From assembly GCA_944389745.1 (NCBI GenBank), contig CALXNM010000008.1, positions 1 through 57,738 of the forward strand: 57,738 nucleotides of DNA, given 5' to 3'. Under the pieces are notes generated by a model, which was not told the DNA's origin, did no database searches, and saw nothing but the letters and a program-made list of their open reading frames with translations. A program made the translations under genes and the position numbers. Source of the stretch: an uncultured Clostridia bacterium. GTDB lineage: Bacteria > Bacillota > Clostridia > TANB77 > CAG-508. Positions 9,801-27,511 of this stretch are shown here, piece after piece; the stretch's first letter is position 1, and each line of letters starts with the position of its first letter.

Positions 9801-12800
9801 CAGTTATTTTTACTAATAACTCTATTTGGTAATTTGCATCTGATTCGATATTGTATGTTTTTTGCACATTTTCTACTTTATTGTCTTCGCCAATTTCTTC
9901 GTAACGCAATTCTTGAATTTGTTCATTGTTTTTGTAGATTCTTATATAATAATCATTTGTTTCTATTTCATCTCTTGCATCACTTACTGTTACCAATACG
10001 TTTGCAATGTAATCATATTGAAATGTTTCATAGTCAGTTTTTCTATTGCCTAATTCTGCTTGCAAATCTTGTATTTCCACTGATGTATTATTGTTGGCTA
10101 TACGAAATCCTATATAACCGGTTTTACTTAGTGTTACTGTATATGTATATTCTTGCCAATCATTAGTTAAATCGTTTATTGTATAATATGTTGAATATGT
10201 TGTATTGGTAAAATCATCACTTTCTTTTTCTATTATACTCATACTGGTATTATCAATTGTTCTTGCCTTAAAGCTTATTGTTATTTCTTCTCCTAGATAA
10301 TTACTTAAGTTGTAATAGTTGTTTAATAGACTACTTTCCCATGTTCCCCCTAATGTAAGTATTTTTGTACTTTCGTCATAATTTATTCCATATTTAGCCT
10401 CTGTTGCAAAGCATTTCTCATACCAATTCACCTTAGATGATACATCTATCAAATTTTTTCCCGTTGGTGTTTTTTCTAGACTTATTAAATCTAGGTTACC
10501 ACTTATACCTGTTTCAGTTACTATTTCTATTTCCTTTAATACATAGTCTGCCTCGTATGTTGCATCTGTACTTCCTATGTTATACTGTGGAGCATATACT
10601 ATTATTTTGTATGTTTCGTTTGGTGTTAGGTCTTCGTATGTTTTTCTTTCATACTCTGCATTTGTTGGCATTTCGCTTAAGTCTATTAATTTATTATCTT
10701 TATCTCTTACTTCGATTCTTACTTGGTTTGTTAATACTGCATTATCTGGGTCTTCTACTCTCATATCTAGGTCTATCATTGTTCCTATTACGAATTGATT
10801 TCTTACTTGTACTTCTGCTGGCATTTTCAATGTTATTAGTTGTTCTAGATTTTGTTTATCTTCTACTACAGTCTCTACAGTTCCTTGTTTTACTGATGTT
10901 ATTACGTCTATTCTATATATTGTGTTTGAGTTTAATTGTTCTAGGTTTAGTTGTACTTCTTCAGCTATTTTTAGGCTTTGCACTTGTTCTTCTGTGAATG
11001 TTATCCTCCTTACCTCGGTTTCTTCTGTTTGTGTGTCCGTTCCTTGTTGTTCTCCTTGTCCGTTGTTTTCATCATCTACATTCTTTCCTCGGTCATAAAT
11101 TACAACTTCCACATTATCCAATATAGCAAGTAATCTTGCATCAGTTTGGTTCTCGTCTATTCTTATGTCTAGGTTCATGCTGTTTTGCGTTACTTCTTTA
11201 TCATCTATATGCACTTGCATATATCCTAAAGATGCTAGTGGTCTTGTTACAAAACTTGCTCTTCCTAGCTCGCTATTTTGTTGTATGCCTTCTCCATTGT
11301 CTAAATCATAATCTCCATATATTATTATTTGATAGTATCCGTTTGGGTCTAGGTCATTAAATGTTAATGTTTCTTTATTTCCATCACTTGCTGTTCCATT
11401 GTTTCCTAGTATTCCTTGTTTTACTACTTCTCCACTTTGGTTTGTTATTTCATATCTGTAGTTTTCTAAGCTTACGTTGTCTTTGTTGTTTAATGTTACA
11501 TTAAGTATTACTTCTGTTACATCTTGTTTTGTTGCTGTAATACTTACTCTTGGTGATTGTTTTGATGTTATTGTTTCTCCTTCATTATTTTTTGCTTTTA
11601 GTTCATTTCCAAATCTATCAAATGCTGTTATTTTATATTTTATTTTACTATTTGATGTTAAACTTTCGCTTGTTTGGTATGTTATTTCTTCTCCTGCTTT
11701 TAATTGGTCTACTTGGTCATTTGTTAATCTATATGCTACGTCTCCTATTTCTACTTGTATTCTTGATATTCCCCTTATTACTTCTTCATTTAAGTCGTTG
11801 CTTAATTTTAGGTGTATTAGTTCTATTTTGTTTGAGTATATTTCTCCATTTTGGAAACTAAAGTCTATTGTTCCTAATGCACTTATTGGTTTTGTTTTTA
11901 CTGTTCCTATGTAGAATTCTTCTTCCTGTTCTTCTTCATTTTCATCATAGTAGTAAAATACTCCTCTTATCTCAAACTCTGTATCTGGTTGTAAGTTTGT
12001 TATTTCTATATTCCCTGTTTGTGTTGCTAATGCTCTTCTATTTAATCTTCCCTCTAAATATATTTCAAATATTACTCCTCTTGATATTACTCCTGCTCTA
12101 TCTGTTACTGATAAATTTGTTCTTATTGTGTAAACTCCACTTTCAAAATCTGTGCAACTTACTGTTGGTTTTTCCCACATACCTTCTTGCCATTCTTGTT
12201 CTGTTGGTTCAGTTTCAATTGTTGTAGTGTTGCTTTCGTTATTTTGTTCTTGTGTTGTTGTCTCTTCTTCAACATTATTTTCTGTTGGCTCTTCTATTTC
12301 ATTCTCTACTGTATTTTCTATTTCTGCATTATTATTGTTTTCCTCTGTTTGTATAATTCCAAGTCTCTCTAAAAATTCTTTATATGTCATAGTTTCGTTA
12401 TTTACTTCTATCTTAGAATCCATGTCTATATCATTTATTCTCTTATACTGCATGTACCAATTTTGCACGTTATTTGTTTTATTTTGTGCATTATCTGAAT
12501 TTTCATTACTACTACCATTGCTAGCATCACTTCCATCCTGCATTTCATAGTATGCAATGTATTCCTCTGTAAAATATATGTTACTAAAATCTCTTATCTT
12601 ATACTCGTTTAATGCTGTATTAATTTTTATCTTTCCTACATTTGTATAAATCTCATCTTCACTTTTTAAGAATATATATTTGTTTCCATCTGCTCTTGTT
12701 ATATCTACTCCGTTATACATTACTCCATCTGTCATCATGAAGTCGGGATATCCTTCTACTTCTTCATAGTTTACTGTTATTAATCTAGTAGTTGGTCCGA

Positions 12801-13209
12801 TGTTTAGTAAGGCATTACCCTCATTTATGTATATTGGATAGTTTATGTCTATTTCTTTTTTATCATCTTCTCCAATGTAATATGAATTTAATCTTTTATA
12901 TAACAGGTCATTTTCTTGAACTTCAATTAAACCCAAGTATGGGTTCACGTTATTTAAATCACTATTTTTTAGATTTTCTACCATTGTTTTGCCTTCTACA
13001 GCATATCCACTGTATGTAATTATCATTTCTGGTGCGTACCTTAGAAATACATAGTAAATAATGGCTATTATGATTAGCATTATTATTAATCCTATTAAAA
13101 TAAATGTTGGCAGATTTTTTGTATTTATTCTTCTGTTCTTATTGTTTAGGTCTATATTTAATTTTCTATTTTGCTTTGCCTCATTATTTCTTTCTTGTCT
13201 TTTTTCCAC
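3847..13209 (-). CDS. 3120-residue giant surface protein with Fn3-like and three beta-helix (GLUG-type) modules, membrane helix at each end
   Basis: The GTG start at 13209 has an AGAAAGGA site. A basic cytoplasmic head leads to a membrane helix (about residues 34-58) and a membrane-proximal domain containing YKIRDFSNIYF. A Glu/Asn/Thr-rich linker (about 230-345) and several Fn3-like domains (about 350-910) follow. A beta-sandwich resembling carbohydrate-binding modules spans roughly 915-1080. Three right-handed beta-helix blocks start near residues 1155, 1590 and 2050. The last two are each introduced by a YKEI..DW..I segment, and the blocks are packed with GLUG-like units such as VGGIVG and VGGLFG. 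A last globular part and a Ser/Asn linker lead to a second hydrophobic helix (GAVIVVAIIGIAIIALIVL) and the tail RRVIVKNNNKK. No LPXTG motif is seen. Both ends thus appear membrane-tethered, with some 3000 residues outside. It is the last gene of the F1-like operon. Substrate unknown; adhesion or glycan binding is inferred. Confidence 0.92.
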   Translation of the reverse strand: MEKRQERNNEAKQNRKLNIDLNNKNRRINTKNLPTFILIGLIIMLIIIAIIYYVFLRYAPEMIITYSGYAVEGKTMVENLKNSDLNNVNPYLGLIEVQENDLLYKRLNSYYIGEDDKKEIDINYPIYINEGNALLNIGPTTRLITVNYEEVEGYPDFMMTDGVMYNGVDITRADGNKYIFLKSEDEIYTNVGKIKINTALNEYKIRDFSNIYFTEEYIAYYEMQDGSDASNGSSNENSDNAQNKTNNVQNWYMQYKRINDIDMDSKIEVNNETMTYKEFLERLGIIQTEENNNNAEIENTVENEIEEPTENNVEEETTTQEQNNESNTTTIETEPTEQEWQEGMWEKPTVSCTDFESGVYTIRTNLSVTDRAGVISRGVIFEIYLEGRLNRRALATQTGNIEITNLQPDTEFEIRGVFYYYDENEEEQEEEFYIGTVKTKPISALGTIDFSFQNGEIYSNKIELIHLKLSNDLNEEVIRGISRIQVEIGDVAYRLTNDQVDQLKAGEEITYQTSESLTSNSKIKYKITAFDRFGNELKAKNNEGETITSKQSPRVSITATKQDVTEVILNVTLNNKDNVSLENYRYEITNQSGEVVKQGILGNNGTASDGNKETLTFNDLDPNGYYQIIIYGDYDLDNGEGIQQNSELGRASFVTRPLASLGYMQVHIDDKEVTQNSMNLDIRIDENQTDARLLAILDNVEVVIYDRGKNVDDENNGQGEQQGTDTQTEETEVRRITFTEEQVQSLKIAEEVQLNLEQLNSNTIYRIDVITSVKQGTVETVVEDKQNLEQLITLKMPAEVQVRNQFVIGTMIDLDMRVEDPDNAVLTNQVRIEVRDKDNKLIDLSEMPTNAEYERKTYEDLTPNETYKIIVYAPQYNIGSTDATYEADYVLKEIEIVTETGISGNLDLISLEKTPTGKNLIDVSSKVNWYEKCFATEAKYGINYDESTKILTLGGTWESSLLNNYYNLSNYLGEEITISFKARTIDNTSMSIIEKESDDFTNTTYSTYYTINDLTNDWQEYTYTVTLSKTGYIGFRIANNNTSVEIQDLQAELGNRKTDYETFQYDYIANVLVTVSDARDEIETNDYYIRIYKNNEQIQELRYEEIGEDNKVENVQKTYNIESDANYQIELLVKITDRYYELDSQEFSTEGSRELKGIFNLNDFLKIQPYGEYIVLDNLDLSGASGTQYKFGNANISFEGKIDFNGYTLTKDVLNIATGWFNSSVFYSVGDNGLIENLVFDMKMNNEIERSIVGGFTLYNYGTIRNIQINLIESTEKKNTDVYLFCNGNSGTIENFVANLKVPFYANGLASLVGSNYGVIKNGYVYGKNIELLNESSSLALGSSVVAKDNNNNGIVENIYSLVSVNSVVDGDRKGSLVYGNYNNSTIQNVYSVGIGKNTNLTTGPNIYNKSSKKIYNNYYFADEIFTSELETKGNKLSLWDAQFQNQIINGDGVFNVDELVNQGYYPQLNMPDVMPSQEYIKLPEAEDADLPDILSTKVLEQGTNTVKVQFSVNNPSSAQINNIQIENLDVEILSQEYSSGKSTVIAELKNPVICVSSYDVLSISIIGAFGSSYTRPYDEGERVINVDLYKEIWNVNDWKAIKDSPTENYMLMADLNFINEGNTIALGTINGILNGNGHSISNINLINNTHVISTLNGTLENLFINNFNQEVDYGGGFIADAQTGSIVDHVHMTNAHISKTESWGVGGLFHLATYSTIRNSSVNNIEINTKGNVSDLNIGGIVGQINNTSMENCYVKGLQVNDSKGVNSGVGGIAGYGSGTSSIKSCYAEGSINSVNINVGGIIGKLAEGEVENCYSKVNILTTNNNVGGIVGIYSGTDISNISNNLSIGKIYTTSGLNSLNRIVGNESNTANNNYAYEKQLLNGYESNDAKGAILLSKEEILNLSLGDSYNYDEKDEGILPKLYNIEGIELLPNQENILVDDNTEGNADLEIESIEATKPNTTEAEIIVRINNPEEVEITGIEIEDMTVASITRNVTQNGITSITVRATPNRYYDSYKLTGIRYKADNSEEQIKEVENEIEVQFYKEIYTYEDWQTIEEGTYQNYRLMADIDFSGKSNVKNNINVNRLEAENGIYTLKNINLSYNTANTGLINNVKTSIKNIGFENITLTNTAGSDNYFGVIVSNNGDIENLSFKDINVSAKGMSYVGIIGGMASGNINNVELNNITVNAGGYTGGFIGYININIEGNINGITADYINVIGSGIRVGGLIGSGDMGDISMNYVSINNANITGQTYTGGVLGYLAYGDLTHIDIGTSEISGSSYVGGVVGYCVGAADNMDFRRFWEVKSCEITGNGSNIGGIAGYIVRGYGYVEWVVDDCNITQTSVNSQNVGGLFGCGNFIWPQRFQVSDTTVNSQGTNVGGLAGANYSNCSVGFDIGYFENGTIFGRESVGGAFGYLSYGGVNHVYINADIKAENNYAGGMIGYMDNTDMTASRNSVYIYNSMILDTKVEAQTMTGGMIGNITKEIYRDAPFYYNNYIDADVTSTNTSTGSLLIGGRADENDYITHTYIYKYSKLNGNYVYATNDNIDDSQYLVRTDLNQQSTYTNKIGIGNTSYWNYTQLQNGKYPMVADSWFYKPELQTGINLPTDPEITELNLLSNEDENDNNANKAGPNSNNSADANGISTQSIESLPSYKVYPTKVDEINIDFGDIPEGISFTYYVNGEEKETVDLEQKTYTFKYNYQDTLEIKVTNGVDEETITITPEDVRSEASLVGSNNAYLLGTSLYINGEVQSGNYVNVYEGYALNSRGQIVDIATKQTVTNAGDDTNENNSSVSATTENAREVVTTSLKQTTTSLHTYNYNGSTIETYGIYSTVNGNIKQQIYNIRSGGLSALSNSLDMKIDNYIVDNYNNKEYQTILTTEGQVEDLKEMLQYPENFLNRNIKQIVQNSDAEKTEMIVLYNTGKVIAFNYVTGDVIYENEEKADTGLADYITGSVSNIWNDYEEKQADYEKSKELAAKLAELPVSEAMQQASNNSGINDISADNTNNASGNSSTENVSPSTNANTNTDSSYITVYNADTGEYEVYSEEEILNGEDENPVSETTKIKENGLESVYNYETNEESKPKANGAVIVVAIIGIAIIALIVLRRVIVKNNNKK

Positions 13210-13326
13210 TTCACATCTTTCCTTTCTGCTTTTGATTTACTTCGTACATTGTTTTATTTACGTACGTTCTCTAAATCTTTACACCGTATTTGTTTTAGGA
13301 ATTTTTCTCTTTTTTGCACGCAAAAA

Positions 13327-13387
13327 GGATAGGCTATACCACTGTGAATGTTTTTGCTACAAACATCTACAGTAATACAGTCTATCC
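13327..13387 (-). terminator. Long leader hairpin with T-run upstream of the 3120-residue giant gene (attenuator-like)
   Basis: This is the counterpart of 1574-1633: a 27-position stem from GGATAG to CTATCC followed by five T residues on the minus strand. Compared with the first copy, stem position 18 changes A-T to G-C and position 22 changes G-C to A-T, so pairing is preserved. It lies between the 269-residue gene and the giant, and could stop operon read-through unless relieved. Confidence 0.7.
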
Positions 13388-13435
13388 CTGTAATTACTTT
13401 ATTTATTTTTTTAGAAATTTGAGACATACTTAATA

Positions 13436-13457
13436 AAATTCTTCTTCCGAAGAATTT
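13436..13457 (-). promoter_or_regulatory. Leader hairpin with GGAA (GNRA) tetraloop
   Basis: On the minus strand AAATTCTTC-GGAA-GAAGAATTT forms a perfect 9-pair stem with a GNRA loop. It corresponds to 1681-1703 in the duplicate leader, where the loop is GCAA. Confidence 0.55.
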
Positions 13458-13508
13458 ATTAGCTAATTGTGTACATTTTGTCCAACATTCCTTTTGGTAA
13501 GAGCATAT

Positions 13509-13535
13509 TGTGTGTGTGTGTGTGTGTGTGTGTGT
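13509..13535. repeat. Dinucleotide microsatellite (TG)13 in the giant-gene leader
   Basis: Thirteen uninterrupted TG units (CA on the coding strand) lie about 300 bases upstream of the 13209 start codon, at the place where the duplicate leader has (CT)11. The tract is slip-prone, and alternating TG can also form Z-DNA. Confidence 0.9.
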
Positions 13536-13696
13536 ACAGCGCCAAGGCTTTCAAGCTTTATCATTTTCTAGTTTTCCTTTCTTTTCCTTGATTTTCAAGC
13601 CTTCTACTTGTTTTCTTTTTATTTATTTTAAATTAAATTTTGTTAATTTTTTATTTTCTTTATTCCACTTTAGTTTCTGTCATTATGTCAATTAAT

Positions 13697-13757
13697 TTAA
13701 GTTCTGTCCCCAAACATGACAACTTTGTCTTAAAAGAGCCTGTCCCTCAAACTGACA
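13697..13757 (-). repeat. Pair of TGTCA...GGGACAG elements directly after the 269-residue gene
   Basis: Two units (13697-13721 and 13734-13757) match the pair at 1827-1887. They begin three bases past the stop codon at 13761, so the duplicated leader block starts exactly at this intergenic repeat. A possible sigma-A promoter, TTGTCA-17-TAAATT, lies in the inner copy, and an exact TTGACA lies a little downstream without a convincing -10. Confidence 0.55.
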
Positions 13758-13760
13758 ATT

Positions 13761-14570
13761 TTACTGATTATCATCAAAAGTGAACATTTGTAAATCATCA
13801 AATTTCTTTAGTAGTAATTGCTCTCTATCTCCGTACTTTATTGTATCTAGGCTTACATTTATAGAGTAATCATCTGTTTCTATTATTCCAAAACCGTCTG
13901 TTTCTACTACTTCATATTTATCTTCTGCTTTGTTATATATTTCTATACTAGATTTGTTGTATGCAACAATATATGATAATGGTGATAATTCATAATCTTT
14001 ATCATCTATTGTTAATGTAACTTCATCTAGGAAGAAATATAGGTTAGAGCCATCAAATATGAATGATTCTGGTAATTCTTTTGATTTATCACGATATTGT
14101 AAATATACTACACCATTATCCATGTATACATTTGAGAATCTGTTAATTTTATATACTTGTCCATTTGTACTTGGAATAACTAATTCTACATTTGATGGAA
14201 ATAATGCTTTATTGTCTGTATCTACATAATATAAAGGTGTGGAATCTAGTTGTATATTCATATTTGTTGTACTTAGTTCTGTTATTTCGCCTTTACTTGT
14301 TATTTTTAAAGCACCTTCATAAGAAATTTTTCTACCTCCTATATATTGATAGAAATTGTAGTTTTCTATAAAGTCTGTATTTAATCTGGTAATATATATT
14401 CCTATTGCAACTATTGCTACTAATAATATTAATGTTAACAATAGTCTAAATACAGTTTCCTTTTTGGTTGCTTTTTTGTCTTTTTTGGTTCTTTTAGCCT
14501 TTTTTTCTATTCTATCAACCTTTCCATTTGGTTTATTTACTTTCTTATTTACATTGTTATCATTTCTCAT
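13761..14570 (-). CDS. Type II membrane-anchored ectodomain protein (269 residues) of the F1-like operon
   Basis: The product has a very basic cytoplasmic head of about 40 residues (KKAKRTKKDKKATKK), one membrane helix (about 43-61), then an all-beta-looking ectodomain of about 200 residues with no linker or Fn3 repeats. The segment YKINRFSNVYMDNGVVYLQY strongly resembles YKIRDFSNIYFTEEYIAYYE in the 3120-residue protein, so the two share a membrane-proximal domain. It may be a minimal member of the surface-protein set, or the adaptor that contacts the others. No known family was recognised. It lies 38 bases after the 203-residue gene and is probably cotranscribed with the ATPase genes. Confidence 0.85.
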   Translation of the reverse strand: MRNDNNVNKKVNKPNGKVDRIEKKAKRTKKDKKATKKETVFRLLLTLILLVAIVAIGIYITRLNTDFIENYNFYQYIGGRKISYEGALKITSKGEITELSTTNMNIQLDSTPLYYVDTDNKALFPSNVELVIPSTNGQVYKINRFSNVYMDNGVVYLQYRDKSKELPESFIFDGSNLYFFLDEVTLTIDDKDYELSPLSYIVAYNKSSIEIYNKAEDKYEVVETDGFGIIETDDYSINVSLDTIKYGDREQLLLKKFDDLQMFTFDDNQ

Positions 14571-14608
14571 ATTTCTTTAATTGCCTTCCTTTCTAAGCAT
14601 TTAATTTA

Positions 14609-15277
<669 letters not shown>

Positions 15278-15324
15278 TCATTTAAATTTTTATTATTAAT
15301 TTAAATATTTAGATTTGTCGATTT

Positions 15325-16987
<1,663 letters not shown>

Positions 16988-17029
16988 TTATCTTTTATTC
17001 TTTATCTTTTTTTCTTTAATGTTTTCTCT

Positions 17030-17803
17030 TTATTTTTTTAATTTTACATAATTTTCAATAACTTTCTTAAAGCTTTTTGCATTTTTCTCTTTTCTGCTTA
17101 CTCTTAGTTCTTCTTCTTCTATCTCGTCAATCTTTTTCAAAGATTCTTTTGTTAGCATTTGTCTTGCAACATTTTCTGATGCATAACTGTTTTCTGTTGC
17201 AACTCTAATCTCATATGACAAATACATAGCAATTATGTTTACTAATATATCATTTATATCTCCCTCAATTGCAAAATCTTCTTTATGTGATTTTGTTGTA
17301 TACGTTTCTTCTTCTATTGGTAAGATTTTTCTTTTTACTAGTTCTATTTTACTTACATTATAGTAATGGTTATATATTAAGTTCATTTCACTTATTTGAG
17401 AATTTATAATTTTATCATATATTAAATCTTCAATTTGCTTTGTATTTTGTAAATATTCCTCTTTTGTTAGGGCAAGTAGCACGTTTGTTTTTCCTTGTAG
17501 TATTTTTTTACCAATTATTATTTTTTCGCTTTCTTTGTCATCACGTGCTGCTTTATTTACATTTGAATTAAAATTGCCACAAAAGCCTAAGTCATTACCA
17601 ATATATATGTTTAAAGGTTTTTGTTTTTTATCTAGTTTTAACATTTTTTTGTCTAATATTAAATTTCTATTATTTAAAATATTGTCAACAAAGTCTGTTA
17701 AACCTTTTTCATAAGCAAAGTATTTTTCTGCTCTACGCCTTGCTTTTTCAACCTTTAACAATGAATGAAAATTCATTACTTTTACTACACTTTTAATTTT
17801 CAT
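17030..17803 (-). CDS. atpG: F1-like ATPase gamma subunit (central shaft)
   Basis: At 257 residues it is about 30 shorter than typical gamma. An N-terminal helix (KVEKARRRAEKYFAYEKGL) and a C-terminal helix (from YASENVARQMLTKESL to the end) can form the usual antiparallel coiled-coil shaft. The Rossmann-like middle contains IYIGNDLGFCGNFN, matching the conserved SDRGLCGGFN site of gamma. The canonical C-terminal NRARQ segment is replaced by SRKEKNAKS. Its ATG overlaps the last 11 bases of alpha, with GGAAGG upstream, so the two are translationally coupled. Confidence 0.92.
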   Translation of the reverse strand: MKIKSVVKVMNFHSLLKVEKARRRAEKYFAYEKGLTDFVDNILNNRNLILDKKMLKLDKKQKPLNIYIGNDLGFCGNFNSNVNKAARDDKESEKIIIGKKILQGKTNVLLALTKEEYLQNTKQIEDLIYDKIINSQISEMNLIYNHYYNVSKIELVKRKILPIEEETYTTKSHKEDFAIEGDINDILVNIIAMYLSYEIRVATENSYASENVARQMLTKESLKKIDEIEEEELRVSRKEKNAKSFKKVIENYVKLKK

Positions 17804-19151
17804 TTGTATTTCCTTCCTGTTTTATTATTGATTCAAATCTATCAATTATTTCTTCATTAGATAATGGCATAAACTTAGGTTGGTTTAATGCTTCTTGTAT
17901 TTGTGCTCCTACTTTCATTTTGTTTTTTAGTTCTTCTGTCATTTCGTCCATATTTGCAAGTTCATAAACTTCTTTTGTTTCTAGGTAACTTAAGAATGTT
18001 CTTCTTACTTCTGCACCTAGCTGTTTTATTTCTGGTTTTTGAACTGCTCCTCCAAGCCTTGAAACTGAGTTTTTATAGTTTATAGCTGGTTTATTTCCTT
18101 TTGCAAATTCTTTTTCAGACATAACTATTTGTCCATCTGTTATTGATATAATGTTTGTTGAAATATAGTCTGTAATATCTCCACCTTTTGTTTCTACTAT
18201 CGGAAGTATTGTTATAGAACCACCATTTTTATATTGGCATCCTTTTTCCAAAAGTCTTGCATGTAGATAGAATATATCTGCTGGATATGCTTCCCTACCA
18301 GGTGTTTTTCCAGATATTAAGCTTATTTCTCTGTAAGTATCAGCATGTTTTTTTAGGTCGTCTATTACTACTATTACATCTTTTTTCATTTTCATGTATT
18401 CTTCTGCTATTGATAGTCCAACAAAAGGAATTAAACTTACCACTGGTTGTTTGTCATCATTAGTAGCAACTACCATAGTTGTATATGATAAAGCTCCTCT
18501 TTTTAGAAGTTCATTATATATTGTTTTTATTTCTTTTTTTGTTTTTCCAACTGCTATATATATGCAGATTACATCATTTTCACTATTTACTCTTTCTGAG
18601 CCTTGATTTACTATAGTGTCTAACGCAATTTGAGTCTTTCCTGATTTTTTATCTCCTATTATTAGTTGTCTCTGTCCTTTTCCTATTGGGTATATTAGGT
18701 CTATACCTGCTATACCTGTAAGCATTGGTCTTTTTACTTCTCTACGATCCATAATAGGAATAGTATCATTTTCTATATTTATATATTTTATATTTTCAAA
18801 TACTTTTCCTGATAATAAATCTGTTCCGAATATATCTACTATTCTACCAATCGCTTGTTTTGCAAATACTGCTTTGAATTGTTCTCCTGTTGTTTTTACT
18901 ATATCTCCTATTTTTATTGGGGCATATTCTCTTACAATAGCTACTGTAACAGAGTGTTCGTTTATTTGGTTTACATACCCCATTCCTTTTTCCCAAATAG
19001 TTACTTTTTCAAAGTATGTTACATTTTCTAAGCCAGAAACTTCTATAATATAATCTTTTACTTTAATAACAGTTCCAGAATCAAAAACGTTTTCTTTATT
19101 TTTAATCTGTTCTACTTTTTGATTTACTAAATCTTCTATATGTGTCCCCAC
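17793..19151 (-). CDS. atpA: F1-like ATPase alpha subunit
   Basis: The product is 452 residues against about 500-510 normally; the shortening is in the C-terminal domain. The P-loop is GDKKSGKT (166-173). PGREAYPADIFYLHARLLEK (284-303) matches the family signature, and the arginine finger is kept in SVSRLGG (R365). The N-terminus still resembles the delta-binding crown of alpha. Start is GTG at 19151 with AAAGGAG nine bases upstream. With beta it forms the ATP-binding head. Position between the b-delta-like gene and gamma is exactly that of a standard atp operon. Confidence 0.95.
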   Translation of the reverse strand: MGTHIEDLVNQKVEQIKNKENVFDSGTVIKVKDYIIEVSGLENVTYFEKVTIWEKGMGYVNQINEHSVTVAIVREYAPIKIGDIVKTTGEQFKAVFAKQAIGRIVDIFGTDLLSGKVFENIKYINIENDTIPIMDRREVKRPMLTGIAGIDLIYPIGKGQRQLIIGDKKSGKTQIALDTIVNQGSERVNSENDVICIYIAVGKTKKEIKTIYNELLKRGALSYTTMVVATNDDKQPVVSLIPFVGLSIAEEYMKMKKDVIVVIDDLKKHADTYREISLISGKTPGREAYPADIFYLHARLLEKGCQYKNGGSITILPIVETKGGDITDYISTNIISITDGQIVMSEKEFAKGNKPAINYKNSVSRLGGAVQKPEIKQLGAEVRRTFLSYLETKEVYELANMDEMTEELKNKMKVGAQIQEALNQPKFMPLSNEEIIDRFESIIKQEGNTNEN

Positions 19152-19171
19152 AACTAAAATTTCTCCTTTCT

Positions 19172-20026
<855 letters not shown>

Positions 20027-20033
20027 TCACCTT

Positions 20034-20291
<258 letters not shown>

Positions 20292-20295
20292 TTAT

Positions 20296-27163
<6,868 letters not shown>

Positions 27164-27228
27164 TTATTTATCTTGATGTGCTTTTGGTCGTTTTCTACAC
27201 TTTTCTCCCACATAATATTTGTATTCAT

Positions 27229-27257
27229 ATTATATCTATAAAAAAAATTTTTTTCAA
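27229..27257 (-). promoter_or_regulatory. Sigma-A-type promoter of the F1-like ATPase/surface-protein operon
   Basis: On the minus strand TTGAAA (27252-27257) and TATAAT (27229-27234) are separated by exactly 17 bases. The spacer is mostly a run of T and A (A8 then T7 on the plus strand). Transcription should start near 27222, about 80 bases before the ATG at 27139. Confidence 0.75.
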
Positions 27258-27369
27258 TACTTTTGTCGAAAAAAAGAGCTGTGAATTTTTGGCAAACATT
27301 ACAACGGACGGACTTTTCCTTGATTTTCAGGCATTACAGGATTAGCATTAGAACAGCGTTACAAAAAAG

Positions 27370-27443
27370 TAATATTTTTGTAATATTTTTGTAATATTTT
27401 TGTGCTGTTTTTTGGTGATTTTTGGTGATTTTTTGACGTTTTT
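27370..27443. repeat. Helically phased T-tracts upstream of the operon promoter
   Basis: Three tandem copies of TAATATTTTTG (27370-27402) are followed by two copies of a TTTTTGGTGAT-like unit and a further T-run. The seven T-tracts begin at 27375, 27386, 27397, 27408, 27419, 27429 and 27439, a 10-11 base period that predicts intrinsically curved DNA. They lie about 120-190 bases upstream of the -35 box, with no gene in this gap (27140-27511). Confidence 0.7.
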
Positions 27444-27459
27444 ATTGGTCGCCACACAT

Positions 27460-27499
27460 AAAAATAACATATTACTGACATTAGCAATATGTTATTTTT
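27460..27499 (-). terminator. Terminator after the 229-residue gene
   Basis: A perfect 14-pair inverted repeat (AAAAATAACATATT with AATATGTTATTTTT, 12-base loop) lies 13 bases past the stop codon of the 229-residue gene and ends in T residues. It separates that gene from the operon promoter. Confidence 0.82.
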
Positions 27500-27511
27500 T
27501 CTTTTTTATAA

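Noticed and set aside
13536..13700. Possible cyclic-di-GMP (GEMM) riboswitch in the giant-gene leaders
   Set aside because: The stretch with GGAAAACTAG and CTTGAAAGC superficially recalls GEMM pieces, but the conserved ACGCAAAGCC core and its receptor helices are not present in order.
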